A stretch of DNA of 41,482 bases, from positions 1 to 41,482 of the forward strand of contig NZ_WLVL01000043.1 of the NCBI RefSeq assembly GCF_009707125.1, read 5' to 3'. Each line of letters begins with the position of its first letter. Position 1 is the stretch's first letter. A model generated the notes under the pieces. That model worked only from the letters and a program-made list of their open reading frames with translations. It had not been told where the DNA came from and searched no databases. Source of the stretch: Arsenicicoccus cauae. Its GTDB lineage: Bacteria > Actinomycetota > Actinomycetes > Actinomycetales > Dermatophilaceae. A program made the position numbers and the translations under genes. Positions 14,161 through 26,688 of the stretch are shown in pieces.

Positions 14161-14715
14161 ATGGGTGTAGAAGACAAGATCCCGTCGGGCATCGCCCTGA
14201 CGACGCTGGAGGCGGTCGCCGGGCAGATGCTGCACCGCTCGATGTGGCCCGCGACCTTCGGCCTGGCCTGCTGCGCGATCGAGATGATGGCCTCGGGCGG
14301 CCCCGACTTCGACATCGCCCGCTACGGCATGGAGCGCTTCTCGGCGACCCCGCGTCAGGCCGACCTGATGATCGTCGCCGGCCGCTGCTCGCAGAAGTTC
14401 GCCCCGGTGGTCCGCCAGGTCTGGGACCAGATGCCCGAGCCCAAGTGGTGCATCGCCATGGGCGTGTGCGCCAGCTCGGGGGGCATGTTCAACAACTATG
14501 CGATCGTCCAGGGCGTGGACCACATCGTGCCGGTCGACGTGTACCTCCCCGGCTGCCCGCCGCGGCCGCAGATGCTGTTCAACGCCATCTTGACGCTGCA
14601 CGACTACGTCAAGACGTCCCCCCAGGGCGTCAACCGCGAGGAGGCGGCCCGCGCCGCCGAGCGGGCCGCCATGGAGGCCACCCCCCTCCACCTGCAGAAG
14701 GGCCTGCTCGCATGA
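14161..14715 (+). CDS. nuoB: NADH-quinone oxidoreductase subunit B
   Basis: NuoB (184 aa) carries the terminal [4Fe-4S] cluster N2 that reduces the quinone. The ligands are C37 and C38 (LACCAIE), C103 (GVCASSGG) and C132 (LPGCPPRP). The N-terminal [11 protein letters not shown] and the [26 protein letters not shown] block are near-invariant in the family. The C-terminal 30 residues are Ala/Arg-rich and variable. The stop overlaps nuoC by ATGA. Confidence 0.97.
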   Translation: MGVEDKIPSGIALTTLEAVAGQMLHRSMWPATFGLACCAIEMMASGGPDFDIARYGMERFSATPRQADLMIVAGRCSQKFAPVVRQVWDQMPEPKWCIAMGVCASSGGMFNNYAIVQGVDHIVPVDVYLPGCPPRPQMLFNAILTLHDYVKTSPQGVNREEAARAAERAAMEATPLHLQKGLLA

Positions 14716-15451
14716 CCGACGACATGCTCCCTGCCGAGGCGCAGGGCGAGGCCGCGCGCCGGTTGCCCGTCGAGGGCGGGTCGCTGCGTCCCGTCGAGAT
14801 GGGGCGGCGCCACGGCATGTTCGGTGGCTCCCGTGGCGGTGACACCTCCGGGTACGGCGGCCTCGTCTCCCCGGTGCTCTTCCCCGGGCAGTCCGAGCGC
14901 CCCTACGGCTCGTACTTCGACCACGTCGCCGACACCCTGGAGAAGGCCCTGCTGGGCGGCTCCGCGTCGTTCGCCGAAGCCATCGACCGGGTGGTGGTCG
15001 ACCGCGGCGAGATGACCCTGCACGTCCGCCGGCAGCACCTGGTGGCCGTGGCGCAGGCGCTGCGCGACCACCCCGGTCTGCGCTTCGAGATGTGCACGGG
15101 CGTGTCGGGCGTGCACTACCCCCAGGTCGAGGGTGCCGAGCTGCACGCGGTGTACCACCTGCTCTCCCTCACCCACGGGTCCCGCCGGGTCCGGCTCGAG
15201 GTCAGCTGCCCCGACGCCGACCCGCACATCCCGTCGGTGACCTCGGTGTGGCCGGGGGTCAACTGGCACGAGCGCGAGACCTGGGACTTCTTCGGGATCG
15301 TCTTCGACGACCACCCGGCGCTGACCCGCATCATGATGCCGGACGACTGGCCCGGTCATCCCCAGCGCAAGGACTACCCCCTCGGCGGTGTCCCGGTGGA
15401 GTACAAGGGTGCCACCGTCCCGCCCCCGGACCAGCGGAGGTCGTACAACTG

Positions 15452-15452
<1 letters not shown>
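14712..15452 (+). CDS. nuoC: NADH-quinone oxidoreductase subunit C
   Basis: NuoC (246 aa) is the 30-kDa peripheral-arm subunit. The family signature [40 protein letters not shown] is visible near residues 190-230 (shown here by its key parts ERETWD and HPQRKDYPL). An N-terminal extension of about 70 residues ([21 protein letters not shown]) precedes the domain, as is usual in actinobacteria. The ATG overlaps the nuoB stop, and the stop overlaps nuoD (TGATG), so translation is coupled on both sides. Confidence 0.95.
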
Positions 15453-16797
<1,345 letters not shown>

Positions 16798-16798
<1 letters not shown>

Positions 16799-17730
16799 TG
16801 TCAGCTTTCGATGCCCCCAACTACGGCACCCAGCCCAACCACCTCGAGCAGCCCTGGGAGCCCGAGGTCGCGGAGCGGTTGCGCGGCGACGCGGCGGCCG
16901 TGGTCGCGCGCTACCCGCAGAAGCGCTCGGCGCTGCTGCCCCTCCTGCACCTCGTCCAGAGCGTGGACGGCTACGTCTCCACGCGCGGCATCGAGCTGGC
17001 CGCCGAGTTCGCCGGGGTGACGGCGGCCGAGGCTTCCGGCGTGGCGACCTTCTACACGCAGTACAAGCGCCACCGCAACGGCGACTACCTCGTCGGTGTC
17101 TGCACGAACTCCCTGTGCGCCGTCATGGGGGGCGACCAGATCTGGGACGACATCAGCGACTACCTCGGTGTCGGCCACGACGAGACCACGCCCGACGGCA
17201 CGATCACCCTCGAGCGGCTCGAGTGCAACGCCGCCTGCGACTTCGCGCCCGTCGTGATGGCCAACTGGGAGTTCTTCGACAACATGACCCCGCGGTCCAC
17301 CCGGGAGCTCGTCGACGCCCTGCGCGCCGGGCAGGCCGTCCGTCCCACGCGCGGCCCGGACCGCGTGCACACCTTCAAGGAGGTGTCCCGGGTGCTCGCC
17401 GGCTTCCTCGACGGGCATGCCGACGAGGGCCCGAGCGGCGGCGCGGCGACCATGCGCGGCCTGCGCATCGCCCGCGAGCACGGCTGGGACATGCCCTCCT
17501 CCGCCCGCGCCGGCGAGGAGGCCACCGGACCGGTCCCCGGCGCCGACGGGGCGGGGACGAGCGAGAATGGCAAGGTCGACGCGCAGCCCGGCCCGGGCGA
17601 GAAGCAGAGCTCGGCCGAGGCCGAGGCCGCCGCGGGCAAGAGCTCCGAGGCCAAGCAGCCCGCAACGTCGCCCGTCGACGACGCGGCCTCCGCCGGCAAC
17701 ACCTCCGACCCCAAGGGGGACACCAAGTGA
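16798..17730 (+). CDS. nuoE: NADH-quinone oxidoreductase subunit E with long C-terminal tail
   Basis: NuoE carries the [2Fe-2S] cluster N1a of the NADH dehydrogenase module. The ligands are C102, C107 (GVCTNSLC), C143 and C147 (LECNAAC). The domain ends near residue 215. The remaining roughly 95 residues are a low-complexity tail rich in Ala, Glu, Ser, Gly and Pro with Lys, which makes the 310-aa protein much longer than the typical 165-240 aa. GGAGGAG stands 10 nt before the ATG, one of the best SD sequences in the operon. The stop overlaps the nuoF GTG. Confidence 0.95.
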
Positions 17731-19046
17731 CCACCACCGCGCTGACCCCTGTCCTCAGCCGCACCTGGGACCAGGAGCGCTCCTGGACGCTGGCGACCTA
17801 CGAGGCCAGGGCGGAGGGCTACCAGGCCCTGCGCAAGGCCCTGTCGATGGAGCCCGACGCCGTGCTGGGCGCGGTCAAGGACTCCAACATTCGCGGTCGC
17901 GGAGGCGCCGGGTTCCCCACCGGCCTCAAGTGGAGCTTCATGGCACCCCCGGACGGCGGCCCCCGCTACATCGTGGTCAACGCCGACGAGTCCGAGCCGG
18001 GCACCTGCAAGGACATCCCGCTCATGATGGCGGCCCCGCACCACCTGATCGAGGGGCTCGCCATCGCCACCCACGCCGTCCAGGGCGAGCTGGGGTTCAT
18101 CTACCTGCGCGGAGAGGTCGTCCACGTCTACCGCCGCCTGCTGCGCGCCGTGGAGGAGGCTCGCGCCGCGGGATACCTCGGCGAGGACGCCATGGGCACC
18201 GGCAAGCGGCTCGACATCGTCGTGCACGCCGGCGCCGGCGCCTACATCTGCGGCGAGGAGACCGCCCTGCTCGACTCCCTCGAGGGTCGCCGCGGGCAGC
18301 CGCGCCTCAAGCCGCCGTTCCCCGGGGCCCAGGGCCTGTACGCCCGCCCCACCTCGGTCAACAACGTCGAGTCCATCGCCTCCGTGCCGGGGATCCTGCT
18401 CCACGGCCCCGAGTGGTTCAAGGGCATGGGGACCGAGAAGTCGACCGGCCACGGCATCTTCTCCGTCTCCGGGCACGTGACCAACCCGGGTCAGTTCGAG
18501 GCGCCCTTCGGCATCACCATGCGCGAGCTGATCGAGCTGTGCGGCGGCATGCGCGACGGACGCCGCCTGAAGTTCTGGACGCCGGGCGGCTCCTCGACGC
18601 CGATCTTCACCGAGGAGCACCTCGACGTGCCGCTCGACTTCGACTCGGTCGCCGCGGCCGGCTCGATGCTCGGCACCCGCGCCCTGCAGGTGTTCGACGA
18701 GACCGTGTCCGTCGTGCGGGTCGTGTCCCGGTGGACCGACTTCTACCGCCACGAGTCCTGCGGCAAGTGCACCCCCTGCCGCGAGGGCACCTGGTGGCTC
18801 AAGCAGATCATGGAGCGGCTCGAGGTGGGCCAGGGGCACGAGGGCGACATCGAGAAGCTCCTGGACATCTGCGACAACGTCCTGGGCCGGTCCTTCTGCG
18901 CCCTCGGCGACGCCGCCACCACGCCGATCTCGTCGGCCATCAAGCACTTCCGCGAGGAGTTCGAGGCCGGCATGCACACGCCCTGGTACGACCTCTTCCC
19001 GCCGGAGGCGTCCACTCTCTTCGCGAAGGAGTCGGTGTCCCGATGA
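17727..19046 (+). CDS. nuoF: NADH-quinone oxidoreductase subunit F
   Basis: NuoF (439 aa) oxidises NADH with FMN and holds [4Fe-4S] cluster N3. [15 protein letters not shown] (55-69) and [16 protein letters not shown] (81-96) form the NADH/FMN site with the later [14 protein letters not shown] segment. N3 ligands are C345, C348, C351 (CGKCTPC) and C391. The GTG start at 17727 is set by the overlap with the nuoE stop. The gene ends with ATGA overlap into nuoG. Confidence 0.97.
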   Translation: MTTTALTPVLSRTWDQERSWTLATYEARAEGYQALRKALSMEPDAVLGAVKDSNIRGRGGAGFPTGLKWSFMAPPDGGPRYIVVNADESEPGTCKDIPLMMAAPHHLIEGLAIATHAVQGELGFIYLRGEVVHVYRRLLRAVEEARAAGYLGEDAMGTGKRLDIVVHAGAGAYICGEETALLDSLEGRRGQPRLKPPFPGAQGLYARPTSVNNVESIASVPGILLHGPEWFKGMGTEKSTGHGIFSVSGHVTNPGQFEAPFGITMRELIELCGGMRDGRRLKFWTPGGSSTPIFTEEHLDVPLDFDSVAAAGSMLGTRALQVFDETVSVVRVVSRWTDFYRHESCGKCTPCREGTWWLKQIMERLEVGQGHEGDIEKLLDICDNVLGRSFCALGDAATTPISSAIKHFREEFEAGMHTPWYDLFPPEASTLFAKESVSR

Positions 19047-21484
19047 CCGCCCCCACCACCAGCGCCGCCGACCTGGTGACGCTGACCATCGACGGTGTCG
19101 AGGTCCGGGCGCCCAAGGGCACCCTGATCATCCGGGCCGCCGAGCAGATCGGCATCCAGATCCCGCGCTTCTGCGACCACCCGCTGCTGGACCCGGCCGG
19201 CGCCTGCCGCCAGTGCCTCGTGGAGGTCGCGACGCCGGGGCGCGACGGCAAGATCGCCCCCATGCCCAAGCCCCAGGCCGCCTGCACCATGACGATCGCG
19301 CCGGGCATGGAGGTCAAGACCCAGCTGACCTCGCCCGTGGCAGAGAAGGCCCAGGACGGCGTGATGGAGCTGCTGCTCATCAACCACCCGCTGGACTGCC
19401 CGGTCTGCGACAAGGGCGGGGAGTGCCCCCTGCAGAACCAGGCGATGACCAACGGTCGGGCGACGTCCCGCTTCGAGGACGTCAAGCGGACCTACGCCAA
19501 GCCGGTCAACATCTCCTCGCAGGTGCTGCTCGACCGCGAGCGGTGCGTCCTGTGCCAGCGGTGCACGCGCTTCTCCGAGCAGATCGCCGGCGACCCGTTC
19601 ATCTCGCTGACCGAGCGCGGCGCCGCCTCGCAGATCGGCATCTACCAGGAGAAGCCCTTCCAGTCCTACTTCTCCGGCAACACGGTGCAGATCTGTCCGG
19701 TGGGCGCGCTCACAGGGGCTGCCTACCGGTTCCGCTCGCGCCCGTTCGACCTCGTCTCGACCCCCGGCACCTGCGAGCACTGCGCGTCCGGGTGCTCCAT
19801 CCGCACCGACCACCGCCGCGGCGTGGTCCTGCGGCGCCTGGCCTCCAACAACCCCGAGGTCAACGAGGAGTGGAACTGCGACAAGGGTCGCTGGGCCTTC
19901 CAGTACGCCACGCAGGCCGACCGGCTGGACATGCCGCTGGTGCGGCGCGAGGACGGGGAGCTCCACGTCGCCTCCTGGCCCGAGGCGCTCGCCGTGGCCG
20001 CCGCCGGCCTCGAGCGCGCCCGCAGCTCGGGCGTGCTGGTGGGTGGCCGCGCCTCCATCCACGACGCCTACGCCTACAGCAAGTTCGCGCGTACGGTCCT
20101 CGGCACCAACTCGATCGACTTCCGCGCCCGTCCCCACTCCGTGGAGGAGGCCGAGTTCCTGGCGTCCCACGTGGCGCTCACCGCGCCCGACCACGGCGCG
20201 GTGACCTACGCCGACCTCGAGCAGGCCAAGGTCGTCCTCCTGGTGGGCCTCGAGCCCGAGGACGAGTCCCCGATCGTCTTCCTCCGGCTGCGCAAGGCGT
20301 TCCGCAAGAACCGCCTCAAGATCTTCACCGTGGCGCCCTACGCCTCCCGCGGCACGACCAAGCTCGGGGCCACCGTCCTGCAGGCCGCGCCGGGCCTCGA
20401 GGGTGAGGTGCTCTCAGCGGTGCGTGACGGCGAGGGCGCCTTCGCCGAGGCTGGCACCGCGCTGCGCGAGGCCGGCTCCGACGCCGTCATCCTGGTCGGC
20501 GAGCGGCTCGCCGCCACCTCCGGTGGCTACTACGGCGTGCTGGATCTGGCGCGCGCCACGGGCGCTCGTGTCGCGTGGATCCCCCGCCGGGCGGGGGAGC
20601 GCGGCGCGCTCGAGACCGGCTGCCTGCCGAGCCTCCTGCCTGGTGGGCGCCCCGTCACGGCTGAGGGCATCGCCTCGTTGGCCCAGACCTGGGACGCCGC
20701 GACGCTGCCCACCGAGCCAGGCCTGGACACGTCGGCGATGCTGCTCGCGGCGGCGCGCGGCGAGCTCGACGCCCTCGTGGTCGGCGGCGTCGAGGCGGAC
20801 GACCTGCCCGACCCGAGGACGGCCCGTGAAGGCCTCGAGCGAGCGTTCGTCGTGTCGCTCGAGCTGCGGGAGTCGTCCGTCACCCGCCTCGCCGACGTCG
20901 TGCTGCCGGTGGCCGCCTTCTCGGAGAAGTCCGGCGCCTTCCTCGACTGGGAGGGGCGCGTGGGTCCCTTCCAGGCGGCCCTCGAGACCGAGCTGATGAG
21001 CGACTACCGGGTCCTCGACCTGCTCGCGGGCGAGCTCGGGTCGTACCTCGGGGCGCGGACCGCCAGCCAGGTGGAGAGCGAGATGCGCCGGCTCGGACCC
21101 TGGACGGGGGCCCGGCAGGGGGTCAACCCCGCTGCCCCCACGGCGCCCAGCCGCACCGGCGGCGACCGGGCGGTCCTCGCGACCTGGCACCAGCTGCTCG
21201 ACGGTGGCTCGCTGCAGGACGGTGAGCCCTACCTCGCCGGCACCGCCATCGAGCCCGTGGCTCGGATGTCCGCCGTCACCGCGGAGGCCGCCGGCCTGTC
21301 CGACGCAGAGATCGTCACGGTCGGGTCCGACGCCGGGACGGTGGCCTACCCCGTCCGGATCACCGAGGACATGGCCGACCACGTGGTCTGGGTCCCCACC
21401 AGCTCGGCGGGCCAGTCGGTCCGCTCCCGCCTCGTCGTCGACAACGGCGATGTCGTCACGCTGACGAAGGGTGTTGCGCAGTGA
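19043..21484 (+). CDS. nuoG: NADH-quinone oxidoreductase subunit G
   Basis: NuoG (813 aa) is the largest peripheral subunit. Cluster ligands are readable: N1b C44, C55, C58, C81; N5 H115, C119, C122, C128; N4 C168, C171, C174, C218; and N7 C244, C247, C251, C279 (CEHCASGC ... NC). The N7 set is present in only part of the bacterial NuoG proteins. Residues about 280-680 form a molybdopterin-oxidoreductase-like domain that is normally inactive in complex I. The C-terminal part (about 690-813) resembles the molybdopterin dinucleotide-binding fold. ATG and stop overlap both neighbours. Confidence 0.96.
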   Translation: MTAPTTSAADLVTLTIDGVEVRAPKGTLIIRAAEQIGIQIPRFCDHPLLDPAGACRQCLVEVATPGRDGKIAPMPKPQAACTMTIAPGMEVKTQLTSPVAEKAQDGVMELLLINHPLDCPVCDKGGECPLQNQAMTNGRATSRFEDVKRTYAKPVNISSQVLLDRERCVLCQRCTRFSEQIAGDPFISLTERGAASQIGIYQEKPFQSYFSGNTVQICPVGALTGAAYRFRSRPFDLVSTPGTCEHCASGCSIRTDHRRGVVLRRLASNNPEVNEEWNCDKGRWAFQYATQADRLDMPLVRREDGELHVASWPEALAVAAAGLERARSSGVLVGGRASIHDAYAYSKFARTVLGTNSIDFRARPHSVEEAEFLASHVALTAPDHGAVTYADLEQAKVVLLVGLEPEDESPIVFLRLRKAFRKNRLKIFTVAPYASRGTTKLGATVLQAAPGLEGEVLSAVRDGEGAFAEAGTALREAGSDAVILVGERLAATSGGYYGVLDLARATGARVAWIPRRAGERGALETGCLPSLLPGGRPVTAEGIASLAQTWDAATLPTEPGLDTSAMLLAAARGELDALVVGGVEADDLPDPRTAREGLERAFVVSLELRESSVTRLADVVLPVAAFSEKSGAFLDWEGRVGPFQAALETELMSDYRVLDLLAGELGSYLGARTASQVESEMRRLGPWTGARQGVNPAAPTAPSRTGGDRAVLATWHQLLDGGSLQDGEPYLAGTAIEPVARMSAVTAEAAGLSDAEIVTVGSDAGTVAYPVRITEDMADHVVWVPTSSAGQSVRSRLVVDNGDVVTLTKGVAQ

Positions 21485-22911
21485 GCACTTTCCCGACCCT
21501 CGCGGCCTCCGCCCTGGCGGGCTCCGGCCGCCTCGCGACGGAGCTCGCCCCCGGCGGGACCTACCGCGCGGACTTCAGCGACACCCCGTGGTGGCTGACC
21601 CTCGTCAAGGCGCTGCTCGTCTTCGTCTATCTGATGCTCAGCGTCGTCGTGGTGATCTGGTTCGAGCGTCGCGTCGTCGGGTTCCTGCAGCAGCGGCCCG
21701 GACCCAACCGGTTCGGCCCGGGCGGCGTCTTCCAGACCCTCGCCGACGGGTTCAAGCTCGTGTGGAAGGAAACCTTCACCCCGGCCAAGGCCGACACGTT
21801 CATGTACAACCTGGCGCCCATCATCGCTGGGTCCACGGCCTTCATCGGGTTCGCGATCATCCCGCTGGCGGGCGAGGTCAACCTCTTCGGCCACCGCACC
21901 CCCCTGCAGCTGACCGACCTACCCGTCGCCGTGCTGCTCGTGCTGGCGGCCGGCTCCATCGCCGCCTACGGTTTCGTCCTCGCCGGCTGGTCGAGCGGAT
22001 CGACCTACCCCCTGCTCGGTGGCCTGCGGTCCACGGCGCAGGTGATCTCCTACGAGATCGCGATGGGCCTGTCCCTGGTCGCGGTCTTCCTGTACGCCGG
22101 GTCGATGTCCACCTCGCAGATCGTCGCCAAGCAGGCGAGCCTGTGGTTCGTGATCCCCGCGATCTTCTCGTTCATCGTCTACGTCATCTGCATGTTCGGC
22201 GAGACCAACCGCCTGCCGTTCGACCTCGCCGAGGGCGAGGGCGAGATCGTCGGCGGCTACCACACCGAGTACTCCGGCATGAAGTTCGGCATGTTCTTCC
22301 TCGGTGAGTACGTCAACATGTTCACGGTCTCGGCCCTCGCCACCACGCTGTTCCTCGGTGGCTGGCAGGCGCCGCCGCCGCTCACGCTGATCAACGACGG
22401 CATGCTCAACCACGGCTGGTGGGGCCTGCTGTGGTTCACCCTGAAGCTGTGGGGCTTCATGTTCTTCTTCGTGTGGGTCCGCGGCACGCTGCCCCGCACG
22501 CGCTACGACCACTTCATGGCGTTCGGCTGGAAGCTCCTGATCCCCCTCACCCTGGTGTGGGTCATGGCCGTGGCCTTCGTCCGGGCCGCCATGCTCGGCC
22601 ACCTCGGCGAGGCCTCGGTCTCGGCCTTCGGCCGGTCTTTCTACGTCTCCCTGCTGATCATCATCGGGGTCTTCCTGCTAGGCGCAGTCGTGGCGACCTG
22701 GCTCATCGAGAGCCGCAACGAGGCCCGTCGGGAGGCGGCGCAGCCCGAGCGCCCCTCCGAGATCGACCCCTTCGCCGGCGGCCACCCCGTGCCCCCCCTG
22801 CCCGGCCAGACGCTGCGCGAGCCCACGCATGCGAGCCACCGCTCGGTGACCGCCGGCTCGGCCGCGGGCCGCAGCTCCGCGAACGACCACGAGGAGGACC
22901 ACCGTGGCTGA
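21481..22911 (+). CDS. nuoH: NADH-quinone oxidoreductase subunit H
   Basis: NuoH (476 aa) is the membrane subunit (ND1) at the junction with the peripheral arm and forms the quinone channel entrance. [22 protein letters not shown], the [11 protein letters not shown] segment and [31 protein letters not shown] (key acidic residues E and D) are characteristic. Eight or so hydrophobic helices end near residue 415. The last 60 residues are a hydrophilic tail ([11 protein letters not shown] ... HASHRS) without counterpart in E. coli. The GTG at 21481 overlaps the nuoG stop, and the 3' end overlaps nuoI by 8 nt with GAGGAGG as SD for nuoI. Confidence 0.96.
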   Translation: MSTFPTLAASALAGSGRLATELAPGGTYRADFSDTPWWLTLVKALLVFVYLMLSVVVVIWFERRVVGFLQQRPGPNRFGPGGVFQTLADGFKLVWKETFTPAKADTFMYNLAPIIAGSTAFIGFAIIPLAGEVNLFGHRTPLQLTDLPVAVLLVLAAGSIAAYGFVLAGWSSGSTYPLLGGLRSTAQVISYEIAMGLSLVAVFLYAGSMSTSQIVAKQASLWFVIPAIFSFIVYVICMFGETNRLPFDLAEGEGEIVGGYHTEYSGMKFGMFFLGEYVNMFTVSALATTLFLGGWQAPPPLTLINDGMLNHGWWGLLWFTLKLWGFMFFFVWVRGTLPRTRYDHFMAFGWKLLIPLTLVWVMAVAFVRAAMLGHLGEASVSAFGRSFYVSLLIIIGVFLLGAVVATWLIESRNEARREAAQPERPSEIDPFAGGHPVPPLPGQTLREPTHASHRSVTAGSAAGRSSANDHEEDHRG

Positions 22912-23671
22912 CTCCAAGCCCGAGCCCGGCAGCTCGCTCGACCCCGCCGCCCGCAGGGGAGGCGAGGTCAGCCGCGAGCACCGTGCCGAGCACGACGAGC
23001 GACCCAGGGCGGGCTTCCTGACGGAGGCCCTGGGCCCTCAGGCCGGCTTCGGCGTCAGCCTGCGGACCCTCTTCCGCAAGCGCCACACCGAGGAGTACCC
23101 CGAGGTGAAGCGTCCGACCGCGGCGCGCTTCCACGGGCGGCACCAGCTCAACCGGCACCCCGACGGGCTCGAGAAGTGCGTCGGCTGCGAGCTGTGCGCC
23201 TGGGCCTGCCCGGCCGACGCGATCCTCGTCGAGGGCGCCGACAACACCGAGGAGGCGCGGTTCTCGCCCGGCGAGCGCTACGGCCGCGTCTACCAGATCA
23301 ACTACCTGCGCTGCATCTTCTGCGGCCTGTGCATCGAGGCCTGTCCGACGCGCGCCCTGACGATGACCAACTTCTACGAGCTCGCCGACCACACGCGTGG
23401 CGAGATGATCTTCGAGAAGCACCAGCTCCTCGCCCCGGTGCAGGAGGGCATGATCGCCGCGCCGCACCCCATGGTCGAGGGCATGGAGGAGCGCGACTAC
23501 TTCCTCGGGCGCGTCACCACGGCGACGCCCGCCCAGCAGGCGTGGGTCGACGAGCACGGCGCGCACCCGGCCGACGGCACCGCGCCGACCGGCGACCCCG
23601 TGGAGGGCACCGACACGATCAGCTCCGGCCAGCAGGCCACCCGAGACTCGGTGAAGGGAGTCCGGCGATGA
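22904..23671 (+). CDS. nuoI: NADH-quinone oxidoreductase subunit I
   Basis: NuoI (255 aa) carries the two [4Fe-4S] clusters N6a and N6b. The two ferredoxin motifs are C92-x2-C95-x2-C98-x3-C102 ([12 protein letters not shown]) and C137-x2-C140-x2-C143-x3-C147 ([12 protein letters not shown]). About 40 polar N-terminal residues and 60 C-terminal residues extend the usual core. The start is a GTG with GAGGAGG upstream, and the stop overlaps nuoJ by ATGA. Confidence 0.96.
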   Translation: MADSKPEPGSSLDPAARRGGEVSREHRAEHDERPRAGFLTEALGPQAGFGVSLRTLFRKRHTEEYPEVKRPTAARFHGRHQLNRHPDGLEKCVGCELCAWACPADAILVEGADNTEEARFSPGERYGRVYQINYLRCIFCGLCIEACPTRALTMTNFYELADHTRGEMIFEKHQLLAPVQEGMIAAPHPMVEGMEERDYFLGRVTTATPAQQAWVDEHGAHPADGTAPTGDPVEGTDTISSGQQATRDSVKGVRR

Positions 23672-24435
23672 CCTCCAGCGGCGAGGCCGTCTTCTTCTGG
23701 ATCACGTCGATCGTCTGCGTGCTCGCGGCGCTCGGCCTGATCTTCGCCCGCAAGGCGGTCTACGCCGCCATGTGCATGGCCGTGATCATGGTCAACCTGG
23801 GGGCGATCTACCTCGCCCAGGGCGCCGACTTCCTCGGCATCGTCCAGGTGGTCGTCTACACCGGCGCTGTGATGATGCTGTTCCTGTTCGTCCTGATGAT
23901 GATCGGCGTCGACTCGGCGGACTCCACGGTGGAGACCCACAAGGGCATCCGCACCTGGGGCGTGCTGCTGGGCCTGGGCCTGGGTGTCCTGCTGATCGCC
24001 GTGATCGGCCAGTCCCGGCTCCCGGCCCCCGTCGGTCTGGACAAGGCCAACGCCGCGGGCAACGTCAACGGTCTCGCCGACCTGATCTTCGGCCCCTACG
24101 TCTGGACCTTCGAGCTGACGTCCGCGCTGCTCATCACCGCTGCCCTTGCGGCGATGGTGCTCGCGCACCGCGAGCGGCTCGTCCCCAAGACCACGCAGCG
24201 GGCCTACTCGGAGCGACGCTTCAAGACCGGTCGGTTCCCGGCCGGCAAGCCGGCCCCCGGCGTGTACGCCCGGCACAACGCGGTCGACACCCCCGCACTC
24301 CTGCCGGACGGCACCCCCTCCGAGCTGTCGGTCTCGGCTGTCCTGGAGGCCCGCGGCCAGGTGGCGCGGCCCGGCCAGTTCGAGGACATCGAGCACGCCA
24401 TCGAGCGTGAGATCGAGGAGGGGCGCACGCGATGA
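23668..24435 (+). CDS. nuoJ: NADH-quinone oxidoreductase subunit J
   Basis: NuoJ (255 aa) is the ND6-type membrane subunit with five hydrophobic helices. [31 protein letters not shown] is the conserved TM3 region that contains the pi-bulge in structures of complex I. After the last helix (about residue 170) there is a hydrophilic tail of some 80 residues ending [13 protein letters not shown], longer than in enterobacteria. ATG and stop overlap neighbours. Confidence 0.95.
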   Translation: MTSSGEAVFFWITSIVCVLAALGLIFARKAVYAAMCMAVIMVNLGAIYLAQGADFLGIVQVVVYTGAVMMLFLFVLMMIGVDSADSTVETHKGIRTWGVLLGLGLGVLLIAVIGQSRLPAPVGLDKANAAGNVNGLADLIFGPYVWTFELTSALLITAALAAMVLAHRERLVPKTTQRAYSERRFKTGRFPAGKPAPGVYARHNAVDTPALLPDGTPSELSVSAVLEARGQVARPGQFEDIEHAIEREIEEGRTR

Positions 24436-24731
24436 GCCTCATGAACTACATCTACCTCGCGACGATCCTGTTCAGCCTCGGAGCCGTCACGGTGCTCGTG
24501 CGGCGCAACGCGATCATCGTCTTCATGGGCGTCGAGCTCATGCTCAACGCAGCCAACCTGGCGTTCGTGACGTTCGCGCGCATGCACGGCACGCTCGAGG
24601 GCCAGGCCATCGCTCTGTTCGTGATGGTGGTGGCGGCGGCCGAGGTCGTGGTGGGCCTCGCCATCATCATGTCCATCTTCCGCGCTCGCCGGTCGGCCTC
24701 GGTCGACGACGCCAACCTGCTGAAGCTGTAA
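24432..24731 (+). CDS. nuoK: NADH-quinone oxidoreductase subunit K
   Basis: NuoK (99 aa, ND4L type) is a three-helix membrane subunit. The intramembrane glutamates needed for proton transfer are visible in [15 protein letters not shown] (TM2) and [13 protein letters not shown] (TM3). The length matches the family exactly. The start overlaps the nuoJ stop; nuoL follows after 13 nt. Confidence 0.96.
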   Translation: MSLMNYIYLATILFSLGAVTVLVRRNAIIVFMGVELMLNAANLAFVTFARMHGTLEGQAIALFVMVVAAAEVVVGLAIIMSIFRARRSASVDDANLLKL

Positions 24732-24744
24732 AGGAGCGACTGGC

Positions 24745-26688
24745 GTGACTCTGCTCAGTACCTCGGCCCTCCTCGCCGCGGAGGGCGTCGCCCCCGTGGT
24801 GGAGGCGACCGACGTCGCGTCGTGGGGGTGGCTGCTCGTCGCCCTGCCACTCCTCGGCGCCGCGCTCCTGCTCGTCGGCGGACGCAGGACCGACTCGTTC
24901 GGGCCCGGCCTGGCGACCCTGCTGTCATGGGGATCCTTCGCCGTCGGCCTGATGATCTTCCTGCAGATGCTGGGGGCCGACCCCGAGCAGCGGTCCATGA
25001 CCAAGGACCTGTGGCACTGGGTGCCGGCGGGCGGCTTCGACCTCAGGGCCGGCATGCTGCTCGACCCGCTGTCCATCGCCTTCGTGCTGCTCGTGACCTT
25101 CGTCGGTTCGCTGATCCACGTGTACTCCCTGGGCTACATGGAGCACGACCCGGACAAGCGGCGGTTCTTCGCCTACCTCAACCTGTTCGTCGCGGCCATG
25201 CTCACCCTGGTCCTCGGCAACTCCTACCTCATGCTGTTCGTCGGGTGGGAGGGCGTGGGTCTCGCGTCCTACCTGCTCATCGGTTTCTGGAACTGGAACC
25301 CCCCCTACGCCTCCGCCGCCAACAAGGCCTTCATCGCCAACCGCGTCGGTGACGTCGGCATGATCGTCGCGATGATGGCGATGTTCGCCGCGTTCGGCAC
25401 CGTCTCGTTCGCCGGGGTCAACGAGGGCGCTCAGCACGCGAGCCCCGCCCTGCTGACGTTCGTCGGCCTGGCCCTGCTCCTCGCGGCGTGCGGCAAGTCG
25501 GCGCAGTTCCCGCTGCAGTCCTGGCTCGGCGACGCCATGGCCGGCCCGACGCCGGTGTCCGCGCTGATCCACGCCGCGACGATGGTCACCGCCGGTGTCT
25601 ACCTCGTGGTCCGGTCGCACGCGATCTTCGACGCGGCGCCGGACGCCCGGCTCGCGGTCACGATCGTGGGAGCCGTCACGCTGACCATGGGCGCGATCAT
25701 CGGCTGCGCCAAGGACGACATCAAGAAGGCCCTGGCGGCGTCCACGATGTCGCAGATCGGCTACATGATGCTCGCCGCGGGCCTCGGCCCCGTGGGCTAC
25801 GCCTTCGCGATCTTCCACCTGCTGACGCACGGCTTCTTCAAGGCCGGGATGTTCCTGGGGGCAGGGTCGGTCATGCACGGCATGGGGGACCGGGTGGACA
25901 TGCGCACCTTCGGCCACCTCTCCGGCAAGATGCCGACGACCTGGCTGACCTTCGGCGCGGGGTGGCTCGCGATCATCGGCTTCCCGTTCCTGTCGGGCTT
26001 CTGGTCCAAGGACAAGATCATCGAGGCCGCCTTCATCGGCGACGGCTGGCGACCCTGGGTCTTCGGCTCGGTCACGATGCTCGTCGCGGGCCTGACGGCG
26101 TTCTACATGTCGCGCCTGTTCTTCATGACCTTCCACGGCCGCCGGCGCTGGCTCGTCGAGGACCACCCGCACGAGTCCCCGGCCACCATGACGGTGCCCA
26201 TGATCATCCTCGCCATCGGCTCGGTCGCCCTCGGGTTCGTGCTGAACTTCCTGGGCTTCACCCACTGGCTCGAGCCCGTCGTCGGTGGTCACGGCGAGGA
26301 GCACCCGGTCCTGCCGGTGCTCGCGATCACCCTGCTGACCCAGCTGCTCATGGTGATCGGCGTCGCCGTCGCCTGGATGCGCTACTGGCGCGACGAGGTG
26401 CCCGCCGTGGCCCCCCGTGGCTCGGTCCTCACGCGCGCCGCGCGCCGGGACTTCTACCAGGACGACGTCAACGACGGCCTGTTCGTCCGACCGGGCAACG
26501 GCCTCGTGCACGGCCTGCGGTCGGCGGACGAGCACGGCGTCGACGGCGGCGTGCTGGGCCTCGGCGAGGTCGTCGAGGCCACGTCCAACGGGGTCCGCAA
26601 GCTCCAGAACGGCTTCGTCCGCTCCTACGCCCTGACGATGCTCGCCGGCGTCGTCGCGATCCTTCTTGCTCTGTGGGTGGTGCAGTGA
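24745..26688 (+). CDS. nuoL: NADH-quinone oxidoreductase subunit L
   Basis: NuoL (647 aa, ND5 type) is the distal antiporter-like proton-pumping subunit with a long C-terminal lateral helix. Key parts are [18 protein letters not shown] (TM5 Glu), [39 protein letters not shown] (TM7 Lys and the conserved His segment, given by its core), and [18 protein letters not shown]. The GTG start has AAAGGAG 10 nt upstream. The stop overlaps nuoM (TGATG). Confidence 0.96.
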   Translation: MTLLSTSALLAAEGVAPVVEATDVASWGWLLVALPLLGAALLLVGGRRTDSFGPGLATLLSWGSFAVGLMIFLQMLGADPEQRSMTKDLWHWVPAGGFDLRAGMLLDPLSIAFVLLVTFVGSLIHVYSLGYMEHDPDKRRFFAYLNLFVAAMLTLVLGNSYLMLFVGWEGVGLASYLLIGFWNWNPPYASAANKAFIANRVGDVGMIVAMMAMFAAFGTVSFAGVNEGAQHASPALLTFVGLALLLAACGKSAQFPLQSWLGDAMAGPTPVSALIHAATMVTAGVYLVVRSHAIFDAAPDARLAVTIVGAVTLTMGAIIGCAKDDIKKALAASTMSQIGYMMLAAGLGPVGYAFAIFHLLTHGFFKAGMFLGAGSVMHGMGDRVDMRTFGHLSGKMPTTWLTFGAGWLAIIGFPFLSGFWSKDKIIEAAFIGDGWRPWVFGSVTMLVAGLTAFYMSRLFFMTFHGRRRWLVEDHPHESPATMTVPMIILAIGSVALGFVLNFLGFTHWLEPVVGGHGEEHPVLPVLAITLLTQLLMVIGVAVAWMRYWRDEVPAVAPRGSVLTRAARRDFYQDDVNDGLFVRPGNGLVHGLRSADEHGVDGGVLGLGEVVEATSNGVRKLQNGFVRSYALTMLAGVVAILLALWVVQ

